64,000 nt of DNA from the NCBI GenBank assembly GCA_025354985.1, contig JANXLU010000072.1, positions 1 to 64,000 of the forward strand, in the 5' to 3' direction. A program made the position numbers and the translations under genes. Source of the stretch: Chloroflexota bacterium. Its GTDB lineage: Bacteria > Chloroflexota > Anaerolineae > J036 > Brachytrichaceae. Under the pieces are notes generated by a model, which was not told the origin of the DNA, searched no databases, and worked only from the letters and a program-made list of their open reading frames with translations. This document shows positions 16,371-24,563 of the stretch, one piece after another (within the stretch, counting starts at the first letter, position 1; each line of letters begins with the position of its first letter).

Positions 16371-17357
16371 ATGAGCACAGAAAGATTCCTTGTCACCGGC
16401 GCTTTGGGCTGCCTGGGCGCTTGGGTGGTAAAACGATTAGTGGATGAAGGCACGCATGTAACCACATATGACTTGCCGGGTGACGCACATAGATTGAGAC
16501 TAATAATGGATGATGCGGCCATGGACCGTGTCAATTTCATTTACGGCGACATTACTGATTTTGACGCATTTGATCAGGCTGTTGGCGCGAACAAAATCAC
16601 CCACATCGTGCACCTGGCGGCGCTGCAGGTCCCCTTTGTGCGGGCAAACCCGGTGCTAGGCACGAGGGTAAACATGGTGGGTCAGGCCGTGGTCCTGGAA
16701 AGCAGCAAGCGACATCTCGACCACGTTCGCGGGCTGAGCTATGCAAGCTCGGCAGCCGTATACGGTGCCATGGATTTATACGGACAGGCGCCGCTGGCAC
16801 ATGATGCACGCCACGCTCCGGGCAATCTCTATGGGGTCTACAAGGACGCCAATGAGGGGCAGGCGCGTATTTATTGGGAAGAGAACAAACTGCCAAGTAT
16901 CGGCCTTCGCCCGTATGTTGTGTATGGACCCGGGCGTGATCAGGGAATGACAAGCACGCCAACCAAGGCCATGCTGGCCGTTGCCCTCGGCAAACCCTAC
17001 GAAATCTCGTATGGGGGGACGGTTGTGTTTCACCACGCCGACGATGTGGCCGGGATATTTATCAAAGCGGCGCGCATGTCGGTCACGGGAGCGCCCGTCT
17101 ATAACCTTGGCGGCAACATGGCGCATATGCAGGAAGTAATTGCGGCGATTGAATTGGCCGAGCCCGCCATGGCCGGTCAGGTAACCTACAAACCCGTGTC
17201 CGTAAACCTTCCCGAGGCAATCGATGACACTGCTCTAAATCAGGCACTTGGTGCGGTGACGTATAGATCTTTGACAGACGGCGTGGCGGACACCATCACA
17301 CGTTTTCGACACGCCATTGCGAGCGGACGGATCGACGCGGCGCGTGCGCTCTCATAA
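16371..17357 (+). CDS. NAD-dependent epimerase/dehydratase (extended SDR)
   Basis: This 328-residue extended short-chain dehydrogenase binds NAD(P) through the N-terminal TGALGCLGAW glycine motif. The active-site Tyr and Lys occur as YGVYK, and the catalytic Ser region is SYASSAAVYG. HLAALQVPFVRANP matches the conserved substrate-binding loop of sugar epimerases. The ATG at 16371 is preferred to a TTG two codons upstream. A TATGAT at 16354-16359 may be its -10 box. It is probably involved in nucleotide-sugar or similar carbohydrate metabolism; the substrate is not predictable. Confidence 0.88.
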   Translation: MSTERFLVTGALGCLGAWVVKRLVDEGTHVTTYDLPGDAHRLRLIMDDAAMDRVNFIYGDITDFDAFDQAVGANKITHIVHLAALQVPFVRANPVLGTRVNMVGQAVVLESSKRHLDHVRGLSYASSAAVYGAMDLYGQAPLAHDARHAPGNLYGVYKDANEGQARIYWEENKLPSIGLRPYVVYGPGRDQGMTSTPTKAMLAVALGKPYEISYGGTVVFHHADDVAGIFIKAARMSVTGAPVYNLGGNMAHMQEVIAAIELAEPAMAGQVTYKPVSVNLPEAIDDTALNQALGAVTYRSLTDGVADTITRFRHAIASGRIDAARALS

Positions 17358-17404
17358 CCAGGTAATTTACGGCGGCGCTTAATGTTGGGCTGACGCGTCG
17401 TAGC

Positions 17405-17410
17405 TATAAT
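17405..17410 (+). promoter_or_regulatory. -10 box for leaderless membrane protein gene
   Basis: A perfect TATAAT ends 6 bases before ATG 17417; no SD sequence is present. Confidence 0.55.
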
Positions 17411-17416
17411 CTTTTG

Positions 17417-18583
17417 ATGCTCACTGCGCTTGACAAACCGCAACTCTTTGCGCCGGAAGTGGTGTCGGTTTCGGCCGCACCCAGGTCGGCGGTCACGGTC
17501 AAATTGGGCGTCGCCGATCTCTGGCGCGAATCACTCCAAGTGATGGCACAACATTCTGCTGCAATATTGTGTTTTGCATTTCTGGGATTTGCGGTTCCAG
17601 CATTTGTCTCGACCATGATTGCAAGCGTCATCGGATGGCAACAACTATCGGCGCCCGGTGCAATTTCACAGAACGCGTTCGCCACAATGTTTTGGATGCA
17701 ATGGGCCATCCAAGCCGGAATGGCGATACTGCTCGTGCCAATCGCGCGCGGTGTTATAAGTTGGCTGGCACTGCATCACAACGCTTCGAATCTTGCGGCC
17801 ACGGGTATGGGCGCCTTGAGGGCGACCATGTTGCGGTGGCCGGCGCTACTCTTTTCATTCGTTATCTATGGCACGCTCATTTGCGCCGGTGCCTATGCCA
17901 TGATGCTGCTTCTTCGTGATCTGCGTGTGGACACCAGCAGTCAAGGTGTGGCGTTTACAAGGGGTGCCCCGGATGCGACAACGTTCCTCCGCACCCTGGG
18001 TATTCGCTCGCTCCAAGGTCTGGTACCAAATCCAGGATCACCGTTCTCGGATTTACTGGAATACATTCGTTTTTCACTTCGGCAACCCAATGCTACATCG
18101 AGTCGCTATGTTGCTGCGCTCATTGCGTCAGGAAGCAATCCACCGCCCACCTTACAGCACTGGTTAATCGGCGGTGGCGCATTGCTTGCGATGTTCCTGG
18201 CTGAGTCATTGTTCCGGCTGCGAATCAGCGCCATCATGAGCCAGAAACGACCCAACTTAGTGTCTGGCATCGTTGACTCAGCGCAACTCGGATGGCGCTG
18301 GTTTGGTCACGTCACCTTGCACATTACCATCCTGCGTCTGATCCAGTTTTTCATTTTAGCGTTGTTTTTTGTTCTGCCATTGTCCGCGGGTCAGACGTTC
18401 TTGTTACCCAGACTATCCGTGGCCTTGCAATCACCGGCAACGATAACTGTCGGGAATTTGATAATGACAGCCCTCGCGACCCCGGTCACGATGCTGTTCG
18501 CAGCGTTTCTGGTCGTTTACGACAGCCGGTTATACGTGCACCTGCACCAAGCCCGGATTTCGTCATCACAATCTATTTCGTAA
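17417..18583 (+). CDS. Multi-pass membrane protein, unknown
   Basis: This is a 388-residue integral membrane protein with about six hydrophobic segments (roughly 40-65, 90-115, 135-165, 250-265, 300-325 and 345-370). The arrangement resembles the membrane-spanning glycerophosphoryl diester phosphodiesterase-like or DUF975-like bacterial proteins, with a long soluble loop (about 165-245) between the third and fourth segments. No catalytic motif is seen, so a function is not assigned. The start follows a TATAAT at leaderless distance. Its last 11 bases overlap the 3' end of the convergent SPFH gene. Confidence 0.78.
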   Translation: MLTALDKPQLFAPEVVSVSAAPRSAVTVKLGVADLWRESLQVMAQHSAAILCFAFLGFAVPAFVSTMIASVIGWQQLSAPGAISQNAFATMFWMQWAIQAGMAILLVPIARGVISWLALHHNASNLAATGMGALRATMLRWPALLFSFVIYGTLICAGAYAMMLLLRDLRVDTSSQGVAFTRGAPDATTFLRTLGIRSLQGLVPNPGSPFSDLLEYIRFSLRQPNATSSRYVAALIASGSNPPPTLQHWLIGGGALLAMFLAESLFRLRISAIMSQKRPNLVSGIVDSAQLGWRWFGHVTLHITILRLIQFFILALFFVLPLSAGQTFLLPRLSVALQSPATITVGNLIMTALATPVTMLFAAFLVVYDSRLYVHLHQARISSSQSIS

Positions 18584-19667
18584 TAACGGTTGTGGGTGCC
18601 AGTGACGGCGGCGCAGGGGTTGGAACTACCGGCGCGGCTGGTACGATTGGCTTTGACGAAACCAGTGTTTTGGCGTCCAATATCAAACTCTGGTTGCTGG
18701 GCAGCAATATCGTTTGAATTGTCGGCGCCAATTTCTCGATGTATCGGAATGTCAAAAGATCCGGGTTGCTTTTCAGTGCGTCGCTAACCTGTCGCAGGCT
18801 TTCGGCCTCGGCTTTCGCACGAATAATTTGTGCCTCACCGTCTGCTTTTGCACGTGTCACGACGGCATCACCCGCTCCTTGGGCCTGCACTCTGATACGC
18901 GCCGCTTCTTGTTCCTCACTTTGCACCAGGAACTTCGCGCGTTCTGCGTTCTGCTGGGCGATCTGTTTTTCTTCAATGCTCTTTGCATACTCGGGTGAGA
19001 AAGTCACATTGCGCAACAGAAACGCTGTCAAGCGCAGCCCGTTTCGTTCAAAAACGGTGCGCAACTCATCCTCAACCCGCTTTTGAATCTCGGCGCGACG
19101 AATGCTATAAACCTCTTCCACCTTGTATTGGCTCACAGCGTTATAAATGATGCTACGGCTTTGCGGTCTGACAAAATTATCAGCATAGCGATCCTGCCAC
19201 TTGATAAACAGCTCGGGCACTTTCGTTTCATCGACTTGATACTGCACCGTGGCATCGATAAAAACCTCCTGCCCGTCACTCGTGCGTGCGCTGACGCTGT
19301 CATCACCTTTGACCTGGCCTTCACTTGCGGCCTTTGCCATGGTATACGCTTGCTGACCAATTGGAACGCGCACAACCGTTTCAAGTCCGGGTGTTACGAA
19401 ATGTGCCCCAGGCGAGAGCGCCTCGGGGCGATATCCTGTGGGGCTTAGGACACTCAGCACCATACCCCGCTCTTGTGGCTGAACAAAAATCAACCCAGAA
19501 CCAACCAGGAGCAGTGCCACGCCGATTAACCCCAAGGTTCCAACCAAGGTCACGGAATACTTGGTGGAAATACCGCGTTGCCGCTGACTATTTACATAGA
19601 AAATATACAGAGCTAAAAGTACGAACAGACCAAGACCGGCCGCTGAAATCACACCAAAACTTGTCAT
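18573..19667 (-). CDS. SPFH/Band 7 domain (prohibitin-like) protein
   Basis: This protein of about 364 residues scaffolds membrane microdomains or controls membrane proteases, as known for stomatin/prohibitin relatives. Two N-terminal membrane segments (about 5-28 and 40-62) come first. The Band 7 domain (about 65-250) contains the strands QERGMVLSVLSPTG, GQEVFIDATVQYQVD and the helix VYSIRRAEIQKRVEDEL. A coiled-coil region rich in Ala, Glu and Gln follows (about 250-310), then a Pro-rich C-terminal tail. The ATG at 19667 is chosen; an in-frame GTG at 19700 would add 11 residues. It is convergent with, and overlaps, the upstream membrane protein gene. Confidence 0.9.
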   Translation of the reverse strand: MTSFGVISAAGLGLFVLLALYIFYVNSQRQRGISTKYSVTLVGTLGLIGVALLLVGSGLIFVQPQERGMVLSVLSPTGYRPEALSPGAHFVTPGLETVVRVPIGQQAYTMAKAASEGQVKGDDSVSARTSDGQEVFIDATVQYQVDETKVPELFIKWQDRYADNFVRPQSRSIIYNAVSQYKVEEVYSIRRAEIQKRVEDELRTVFERNGLRLTAFLLRNVTFSPEYAKSIEEKQIAQQNAERAKFLVQSEEQEAARIRVQAQGAGDAVVTRAKADGEAQIIRAKAEAESLRQVSDALKSNPDLLTFRYIEKLAPTIQTILLPSNQSLILDAKTLVSSKPIVPAAPVVPTPAPPSLAPTTVITK

Positions 19668-19786
19668 AATTACAAAATCCTTGTTTTCTACCGTCGACAC
19701 TAAAGCATACTCGCGTTAGATGTGTATGTAATGTGAGTGGGTTAGCCGTTGCATGCCGTTCATGCCACCTCGCTGAGCACCGACAC

Positions 19787-19801
19787 GGTGCCGGGGGTTA
19801 A
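19787..19801. repeat. Short palindrome in SPFH-cutC spacer
   Basis: GCACCG-ACA-CGGTGC forms a 6-bp dyad in the roughly 200-base divergent spacer. It could be an operator; nothing else is evident in the spacer apart from the cutC -10 box. Confidence 0.3.
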
Positions 19802-19900
19802 TGGATCGTATTACGCGATTTGCGACGTTTAAGCCGCTTACTTGAAAGATCGATTGTTATATGCGGTTTCCAAATGAGCCGCATTAAACAATTTCAGGCG

Positions 19901-19906
19901 TATGAT
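19901..19906 (+). promoter_or_regulatory. -10 box for leaderless cutC
   Basis: TATGAT lies 8 bases before ATG 19915, without an SD sequence. Confidence 0.45.
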
Positions 19907-19914
19907 CAATTCTG

Positions 19915-20652
19915 ATGATACCGGTTGAAATTGTGATTGCAGCGGACAGTCAGGAAAATATAGCCAAATGGACACGTGCCGCGATCGAGGGCGGAGCATC
20001 ACGAATCGAGTTGTGTGCTGAAATGGCGCATGACGGCCTAACACCCAGCGATCAAGCCATAATGGCGGCCAGAGAAGCCTTGGGCGCGCTGCCGGGTTTG
20101 ATGGTGATGGTGCGCCCGGTTTTCGCAGGCGCAAGCGGATCATTCTCATATGACAAACCGATGATAAACCTCATGTGCAGGCAAATCGAACAAGCTGCTG
20201 CTTACGGTGCCAATGGCGTGGTTCTGGCTGCATTGCAAAGACGGCAGGCCAACATTCATTTGGGTGCGCTGAGGCAGCTTGTTCGCACCGCGAAACGGAA
20301 CCGGCTGAGCATTACGTTCCACCGGGCTTTCGATGCCATGAGTGACTCCAGATCAGCGATCGAAATCCTTGTCGACATCGGGGTGGACAGAATATTGACG
20401 GCGGGCAGTGCCTGGGGCGGCAAGAATTCCGCCCTCGACAGCGTCCAAACGCTATCTCAAACAATCAGGCAGGCGGCGGATCGACTTGAGGTTGTCGTTT
20501 GCGGTGGTATCACCGCTGAAATGGCGCCGTGCTTGCTGGCACAATTGCCAGGCCATTCCCGAATAAGTCTCCATGCATTTAGCGGCGTCCTCAGCCTTGC
20601 GCACACGGATGCCAGACGCGTACGCGCGCTTGTCGACGCCACGAATAGTTAA
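19915..20652 (+). CDS. cutC: CutC family protein
   Basis: This 245-residue TIM-barrel protein belongs to the CutC family, named for copper homeostasis although the biochemical role remains debated. Family segments are complete: VEIVIAADSQENIAKWTRAA-like N-terminus, the GGASRIELCAEMAHDGLTPS loop, MVRPVFAGASGSFSYDK, VVLAALQ, the ITFHRAFDAM strand, RILTAGSAWGGKNSA and the C-terminal VVCGGI with SLHAFSG. Its length equals the usual bacterial form. It appears to be monocistronic or to lead into the phosphodiesterase-like gene 38 bases downstream, which has its own -10 candidate. Confidence 0.93.
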   Translation: MIPVEIVIAADSQENIAKWTRAAIEGGASRIELCAEMAHDGLTPSDQAIMAAREALGALPGLMVMVRPVFAGASGSFSYDKPMINLMCRQIEQAAAYGANGVVLAALQRRQANIHLGALRQLVRTAKRNRLSITFHRAFDAMSDSRSAIEILVDIGVDRILTAGSAWGGKNSALDSVQTLSQTIRQAADRLEVVVCGGITAEMAPCLLAQLPGHSRISLHAFSGVLSLAHTDARRVRALVDATNS

Positions 20653-20690
20653 CAGACTGACAACGCTTGCACCTACAATCACACACCGTC

Positions 20691-21479
20691 ATGACTAAAC
20701 CAGTAACCCTATTTATGCTTGATGGCCTGCGACCGGACGCCATCGCCGCGACCAAATCCCCAAATCTGCGCGCTTTGATCGCCCGAGGATCATCCACGAT
20801 GCACGCGACAAGCGTCATGCCCTCGATCACCCTGCCCTGCCACACGAGTATTTTTCACAGCGTTCCGCCCCAACGCCATGGAATTACGGCGAACGTTTTC
20901 CATCCAATGGCCCGGCCATTACCCGGCCTGTTTGACGTTGCGCACGCAAATGGTTTAAAGTGCATGAGCATCTATAACTGGGAGCCGTTGCGTGACCTGG
21001 CCCGCCCTGAAGCACTATGGGCCAGCTTTTATGTGAATACATCGTATCAAGCCGATGGCGACGACATTGTCGCCGCTGAAGCGATTCGGCTGTTGCAGGA
21101 GCACAAGCCAGATTTTGCCTTTGTATACCTTGGCACAATCGATACGGCAGGGCATGCCTATGGCTGGATGTCAAACGACTATTTGGCGCAGATTGAACGC
21201 GTGGACGCCCAACTTGGCCTGATTCTTGCCGTGCTATCTGAAGACGGCAATGTAGTTGTGCAGGCCGATCACGGCGGGCATGATCGAAATCATGGAACAG
21301 ACGTCGCCGAGGACATGACGATCCCGTGGATGGCCTGCGGTCCCCGCATTCGCCGTGGACACACGATTACCGCCAATGTGAACTTGATCGACACCGCACC
21401 AACCATCGCGCGATTGCTGGAGCTCACACCTCCCAGGGAATGGGAAGGGAAACCTGTTGATGAAATATGCGAAACCTGA
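20691..21479 (+). CDS. Alkaline phosphatase superfamily phosphodiesterase
   Basis: This 262-residue enzyme belongs to the type I phosphodiesterase/nucleotide pyrophosphatase branch of the alkaline phosphatase superfamily. The first metal Asp appears in LFMLDGLRPDA, the nucleophile Thr in VMPSITLPCHTSIF, and metal-site residues in YLGTIDTAGHAYG and VVQADHGGHDRNHG. All metal-binding motifs are intact, so it is probably active on phosphodiester or phosphate ester substrates. There is no signal peptide, so a cytoplasmic location is likely. The ATG at 20691 follows TACAAT (20674-20679) at 11 bases; an in-frame upstream frame is not needed. Confidence 0.9.
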   Translation: MTKPVTLFMLDGLRPDAIAATKSPNLRALIARGSSTMHATSVMPSITLPCHTSIFHSVPPQRHGITANVFHPMARPLPGLFDVAHANGLKCMSIYNWEPLRDLARPEALWASFYVNTSYQADGDDIVAAEAIRLLQEHKPDFAFVYLGTIDTAGHAYGWMSNDYLAQIERVDAQLGLILAVLSEDGNVVVQADHGGHDRNHGTDVAEDMTIPWMACGPRIRRGHTITANVNLIDTAPTIARLLELTPPREWEGKPVDEICET

Positions 21480-21495
21480 CCGGTCCGAGCACGCC

Positions 21496-22146
21496 CTAGT
21501 TCTCACTGGCTTGGCGCTTTTGCAGGGCGTAATAGTATGAATAACCAATCATACCGGCTGCCATCACAAATATGACGAGCTGGATCACCCAGACAATGAT
21601 TGTGAGTGGTGAAACCAAGCTCGCCAAGGCGATGACCAATCCACTCAGGACCATAATTCTTCCACCGACACGGTGACTTTGTCGCCACACATCCTCGTTG
21701 TTCAGTGTCCAAGGCACACGGATGCCGACAAATGAATTTGGCCGGAGTCGCCCGAGTTCGTTTCCCAAACTGGCAAACAAAATACCCACCAATACCAGCA
21801 CAATGCGCGGCACGTTTACATCCCAACCAAGACCATTGATCAGGATCAGAATGTGCAGCGCCATTAAGAAGCTGATGATGGCCAACGTGAATCTGCCTAT
21901 CGTCCCTTCAAACTGAACGTAGTTTGCGCGTATGGGATCGAGGCGTCGCAGATTAGACAAAATCAAGAACACGCCGAGTGCGATCGCCGGCAACAGCCAC
22001 ACGGCCAAAACCGGATCAGCATAGCCATCTACGGTTCCAGAAAGCCCCCAATGAATCGGGATTTTAGACGGTAGCTGGCCGGACAGGACCAAACCAAGCA
22101 GGAACCCTACTACGATCACCATAGCCGAGACACGTTTACTGGTCAT
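21496..22146 (-). CDS. SdpI/DUF1648 family membrane protein
   Basis: This 216-residue membrane protein has about six hydrophobic segments. The N-terminal DUF1648-like motif reads KIPIHWGLSGTVDGYADP, and the C-terminal SdpI segment has NSFVGIRVPWTLNNEDVWRQSHRVGGR. In Bacillus the relative SdpI gives immunity to the SdpC toxin and acts as a sensor with the ArsR-type repressor SdpR. The same pairing occurs here: the ArsR gene is directly upstream and the two overlap by ATGA. No sdpC-like toxin is visible nearby. It may act as a membrane stress or antimicrobial sensor rather than toxin immunity. Confidence 0.88.
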   Translation of the reverse strand: MTSKRVSAMVIVVGFLLGLVLSGQLPSKIPIHWGLSGTVDGYADPVLAVWLLPAIALGVFLILSNLRRLDPIRANYVQFEGTIGRFTLAIISFLMALHILILINGLGWDVNVPRIVLVLVGILFASLGNELGRLRPNSFVGIRVPWTLNNEDVWRQSHRVGGRIMVLSGLVIALASLVSPLTIIVWVIQLVIFVMAAGMIGYSYYYALQKRQASEN

Positions 22147-22457
22147 TGGTTTTCTCCATTCACTTTATTGGGCCTTTGCTCGTGGGCTTCAGTGCCAAAT
22201 GTGGTCATCAATAGCTGCAGAAATTCCTGCATGACCGTGGCATTTAGCGAGTAGATGATGTTCTGACCCCGGCGTTGGGTGGTTACAAGCTCCGCAGCTT
22301 TGAGTGTTGCCAGATGGTGCGAGACACTTGGCAGTGATATTTCAAAATTAGCGGCTATTTCTCCGGCGCTTAAGTCGCGCGCACGCAGCAGCTGCAGAAT
22401 TGCCCGGCGGGTTGGATCAGCCAAAGCGCTCAGCGACATAGTCAAAACATTGCTCAC
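22143..22457 (-). CDS. ArsR family repressor (SdpR-like)
   Basis: This 104-residue winged-helix regulator has the ArsR core ALADPTRRAILQLLRARDLSAGEIA, the recognition helix SLPSVSHHLATLKAAELV, and the wing RRGQNIIYSLN. No Cys-rich metal site is present, which agrees with the SdpR-type subgroup. The GTG at 22457 is used; ATG 22439 is an in-frame alternative. It is the first gene of a two-gene unit with the SdpI-like protein (ATGA overlap). A 12-bp dyad immediately upstream of the start is a probable autoregulatory operator. Confidence 0.88.
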   Translation of the reverse strand: MSNVLTMSLSALADPTRRAILQLLRARDLSAGEIAANFEISLPSVSHHLATLKAAELVTTQRRGQNIIYSLNATVMQEFLQLLMTTFGTEAHEQRPNKVNGENQ

Positions 22458-22458
22458 A

Positions 22459-22486
22459 ATTTAGATTATTAGCCAATTATCTAAAT
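22459..22486. promoter_or_regulatory. Dyad operator in front of arsR-type gene
   Basis: ATTTAGATTATT (22459-22470) and AATTATCTAAAT (22475-22486) are inverted repeats matching at 11 of 12 positions, separated by AGCC. On the minus strand the dyad covers a -10-like TAATCT just before the GTG, so binding would block transcription. The ArsR protein encoded next to it is the natural candidate. Confidence 0.65.
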
Positions 22487-22533
22487 AAAACCTGAGAATC
22501 ATCAGCGCTTATGAAAACCACAGTCAAAACAAC

Positions 22534-23133
22534 CTAATTGGTTGGCATGGATGTTCGCGACGATCCAACCGCCCAAGCAACGGCAGCACCACCCAAAAAT
22601 CCAAACAAGTGGCCCTGCCAGCTAACGCCTGGTTGACTCGGCAACACACCAAAAAGCAAAGTTCCGTAGACCGCACCGACGGCCACGGACAATAGAATGC
22701 TCGGAATGCTGCGCTCAAATATTCCGTGCAGCAGCAGAAAGCCAAAATAGCCAAAGACCACGCCGCTTGCGCCAATTGTTAGCGAGTTTGACGCAGCGAA
22801 CAGCCAGACGCCCAAGCCACTGAAAAAGGTGACGGCAACTGATACGAGAATAAAGCGCGGCAGCCCCTGCGCAAGCACGAGCCAGCCCAGAGCAATGAAC
22901 GGCGCGGTGTTGCCAATCAGGTGGGTGAACCCATTGTGAAGAAACGGGGCGAGAAAGATGCCCCGCAACCCGGTGACATCACGGGGGACAATGCCATATA
23001 TGTTCAACTGTTGGCCCAGCAGCAACGTGTCGATGGTCTCCGGAACCCACATTAGCAATACCAGCCCACCAATTACCAGCGCCTGCCCGCGCAGCTTTCC
23101 AAAGATATCGCGCATTTCGGATTTAACATTCAT
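22534..23133 (-). CDS. Rhomboid family intramembrane serine protease
   Basis: This 199-residue protein has six predicted membrane helices and cleaves membrane-embedded substrates. The conserved features are the HLIGNTAP motif at the second helix, the nucleophile S123 in TIGASGVVFGYFG, and the partner H175 in WQGHLFGFLGG. Together they complete the Ser-His dyad. It is divergent from the amidase gene with only 14 bases between the two start codons. A TAGAAT complement in that gap and start of the amidase could serve the rhomboid gene. Its substrates are unknown. Confidence 0.92.
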   Translation of the reverse strand: MNVKSEMRDIFGKLRGQALVIGGLVLLMWVPETIDTLLLGQQLNIYGIVPRDVTGLRGIFLAPFLHNGFTHLIGNTAPFIALGWLVLAQGLPRFILVSVAVTFFSGLGVWLFAASNSLTIGASGVVFGYFGFLLLHGIFERSIPSILLSVAVGAVYGTLLFGVLPSQPGVSWQGHLFGFLGGAAVAWAVGSSRTSMPTN

Positions 23134-23147
23134 CGCAGGATAATTCT

Positions 23148-24563
23148 ATGTTCACAACTGCACCAACTTTCCTTACCGCAACCGAGCAAGCCCGGCTTAT
23201 TCGCGGCGGGCAACTGAGCGCGCGAGAGAACCTTGAAGCACATCTGGACCAGATCGCGCGGGTCAACCCAAAGGTGAACGCGATCCCCACCCTGGTTGCC
23301 GACCAAGCGCGAGCGGCAGCGTTGGCGGCCGACGAGCGTCAAGCGCGCGGTGAGCCGCTGGGAGCGCTGCACGGATTGCCAATCGCACACAAGGATTTGC
23401 AGGAGACGGCCGGAATACGGACAACATATGGATCGTTAATTCATGAACATAACGTGCCGACGTTTGACACGCTGACAGTGACGCGCTTGAAGCAGGCCGG
23501 AGCAATTACAGTGGGCAAGAGCAACACGCCTGAATTGGGCGCGGGTTCGCAAACCTTCAACCCGGTGTTTGGCGCCACACACAACCCATATGACGTGACC
23601 AAAACATGTGGCGGTAGTAGCGGTGGCGCGGCCGTTGCGCTTGCGTGTGGCATGTTACCAATCGCGGATGGCAGCGACATGGGCGGGAGCCTGCGCAACC
23701 CGGCAAGTTTTTGCAATGTCGTTGGGTTGAGATCATCACCCGGACGCGTACCCATTTACCCCAGGCAAAACCCATGGGCCACGCTAAGCGTGGATGGGCC
23801 GATGGCGCGAACTGTGGCCGATGTGGCGCTGATGCTGAGCGCACTTGCCGGACCCGATCCGCGCGTGCCCATTTCAATAAACGAGCCGGGAGCCCGTTTT
23901 GCCGAGCCACTTGACAAGGACATGACGGGTGTGCGCATTGCGTGGTTTGACAATCTGGGTGGCGTGCCGTTTGATAGCCGGGTCACTGACGTTGTGCGTT
24001 CGAACCGCGCGGTGTTTGAAGCAATGGGATGCATCGTTGAGCAGGCCGAACCTGATCTGGGTGATGCGAACGGAGCATTCAAGACACTGCGAGCCTGGAG
24101 TTTCCACATGAGCCATGGCGCCGTGCTCGCGCAGCATCGCCATCAGATGAAAGACACGGTCATTTGGAACATTGAGCAGGGGGCAAAGCTGACCGGCCAG
24201 CAGGTGGCGCAGGCGGTTGTGGATCAGGGCACTGTCTTCAATCGGATGCGCACGTTCCTTGAGAAGTATGACTTTTTTGTTCTGCCCGTGGTTCAGGTGC
24301 CGCCATTTGATGTAACACTGGCTTACCCCACCGAGATCAACGGTCAGCCAATGGAAACCTATATCGATTGGATGAAGTCTTGTTATCTGATCACGACCAC
24401 ACTGCACCCGGCGATCAGCGTACCGTGTGGGTTTACGGCAGAGGGGCTACCGATTGGTTTGCAAATCGTCGGGCGCTACGCGGATGAGTGGAGCGTGTTG
24501 CAGTTGGCGCACGCATTTGAGCAAGCGACCGGGTGGTGGAAGCGCAAACCGTCCATCGCTTAA
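23148..24563 (+). CDS. Amidase signature family enzyme
   Basis: This 471-residue amidohydrolase has the Ser-cisSer-Lys triad: K82 in GLPIAHKDL, S157 in CGGSSGG, and S181 in GSDMGGSLRNPA. The spacing of 24 residues between the two serines equals that of characterised family members. Length and motifs suggest an active amidase on small amides or aryl/fatty amides, rather than GatA, as no gatB or gatC is nearby. The start codon is 14 bases from the divergent rhomboid start and has no SD sequence; a GATAAT lies 3 bases upstream. The last 4 bases overlap the end of the convergent lipocalin-like gene. Confidence 0.93.
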   Translation: MFTTAPTFLTATEQARLIRGGQLSARENLEAHLDQIARVNPKVNAIPTLVADQARAAALAADERQARGEPLGALHGLPIAHKDLQETAGIRTTYGSLIHEHNVPTFDTLTVTRLKQAGAITVGKSNTPELGAGSQTFNPVFGATHNPYDVTKTCGGSSGGAAVALACGMLPIADGSDMGGSLRNPASFCNVVGLRSSPGRVPIYPRQNPWATLSVDGPMARTVADVALMLSALAGPDPRVPISINEPGARFAEPLDKDMTGVRIAWFDNLGGVPFDSRVTDVVRSNRAVFEAMGCIVEQAEPDLGDANGAFKTLRAWSFHMSHGAVLAQHRHQMKDTVIWNIEQGAKLTGQQVAQAVVDQGTVFNRMRTFLEKYDFFVLPVVQVPPFDVTLAYPTEINGQPMETYIDWMKSCYLITTTLHPAISVPCGFTAEGLPIGLQIVGRYADEWSVLQLAHAFEQATGWWKRKPSIA

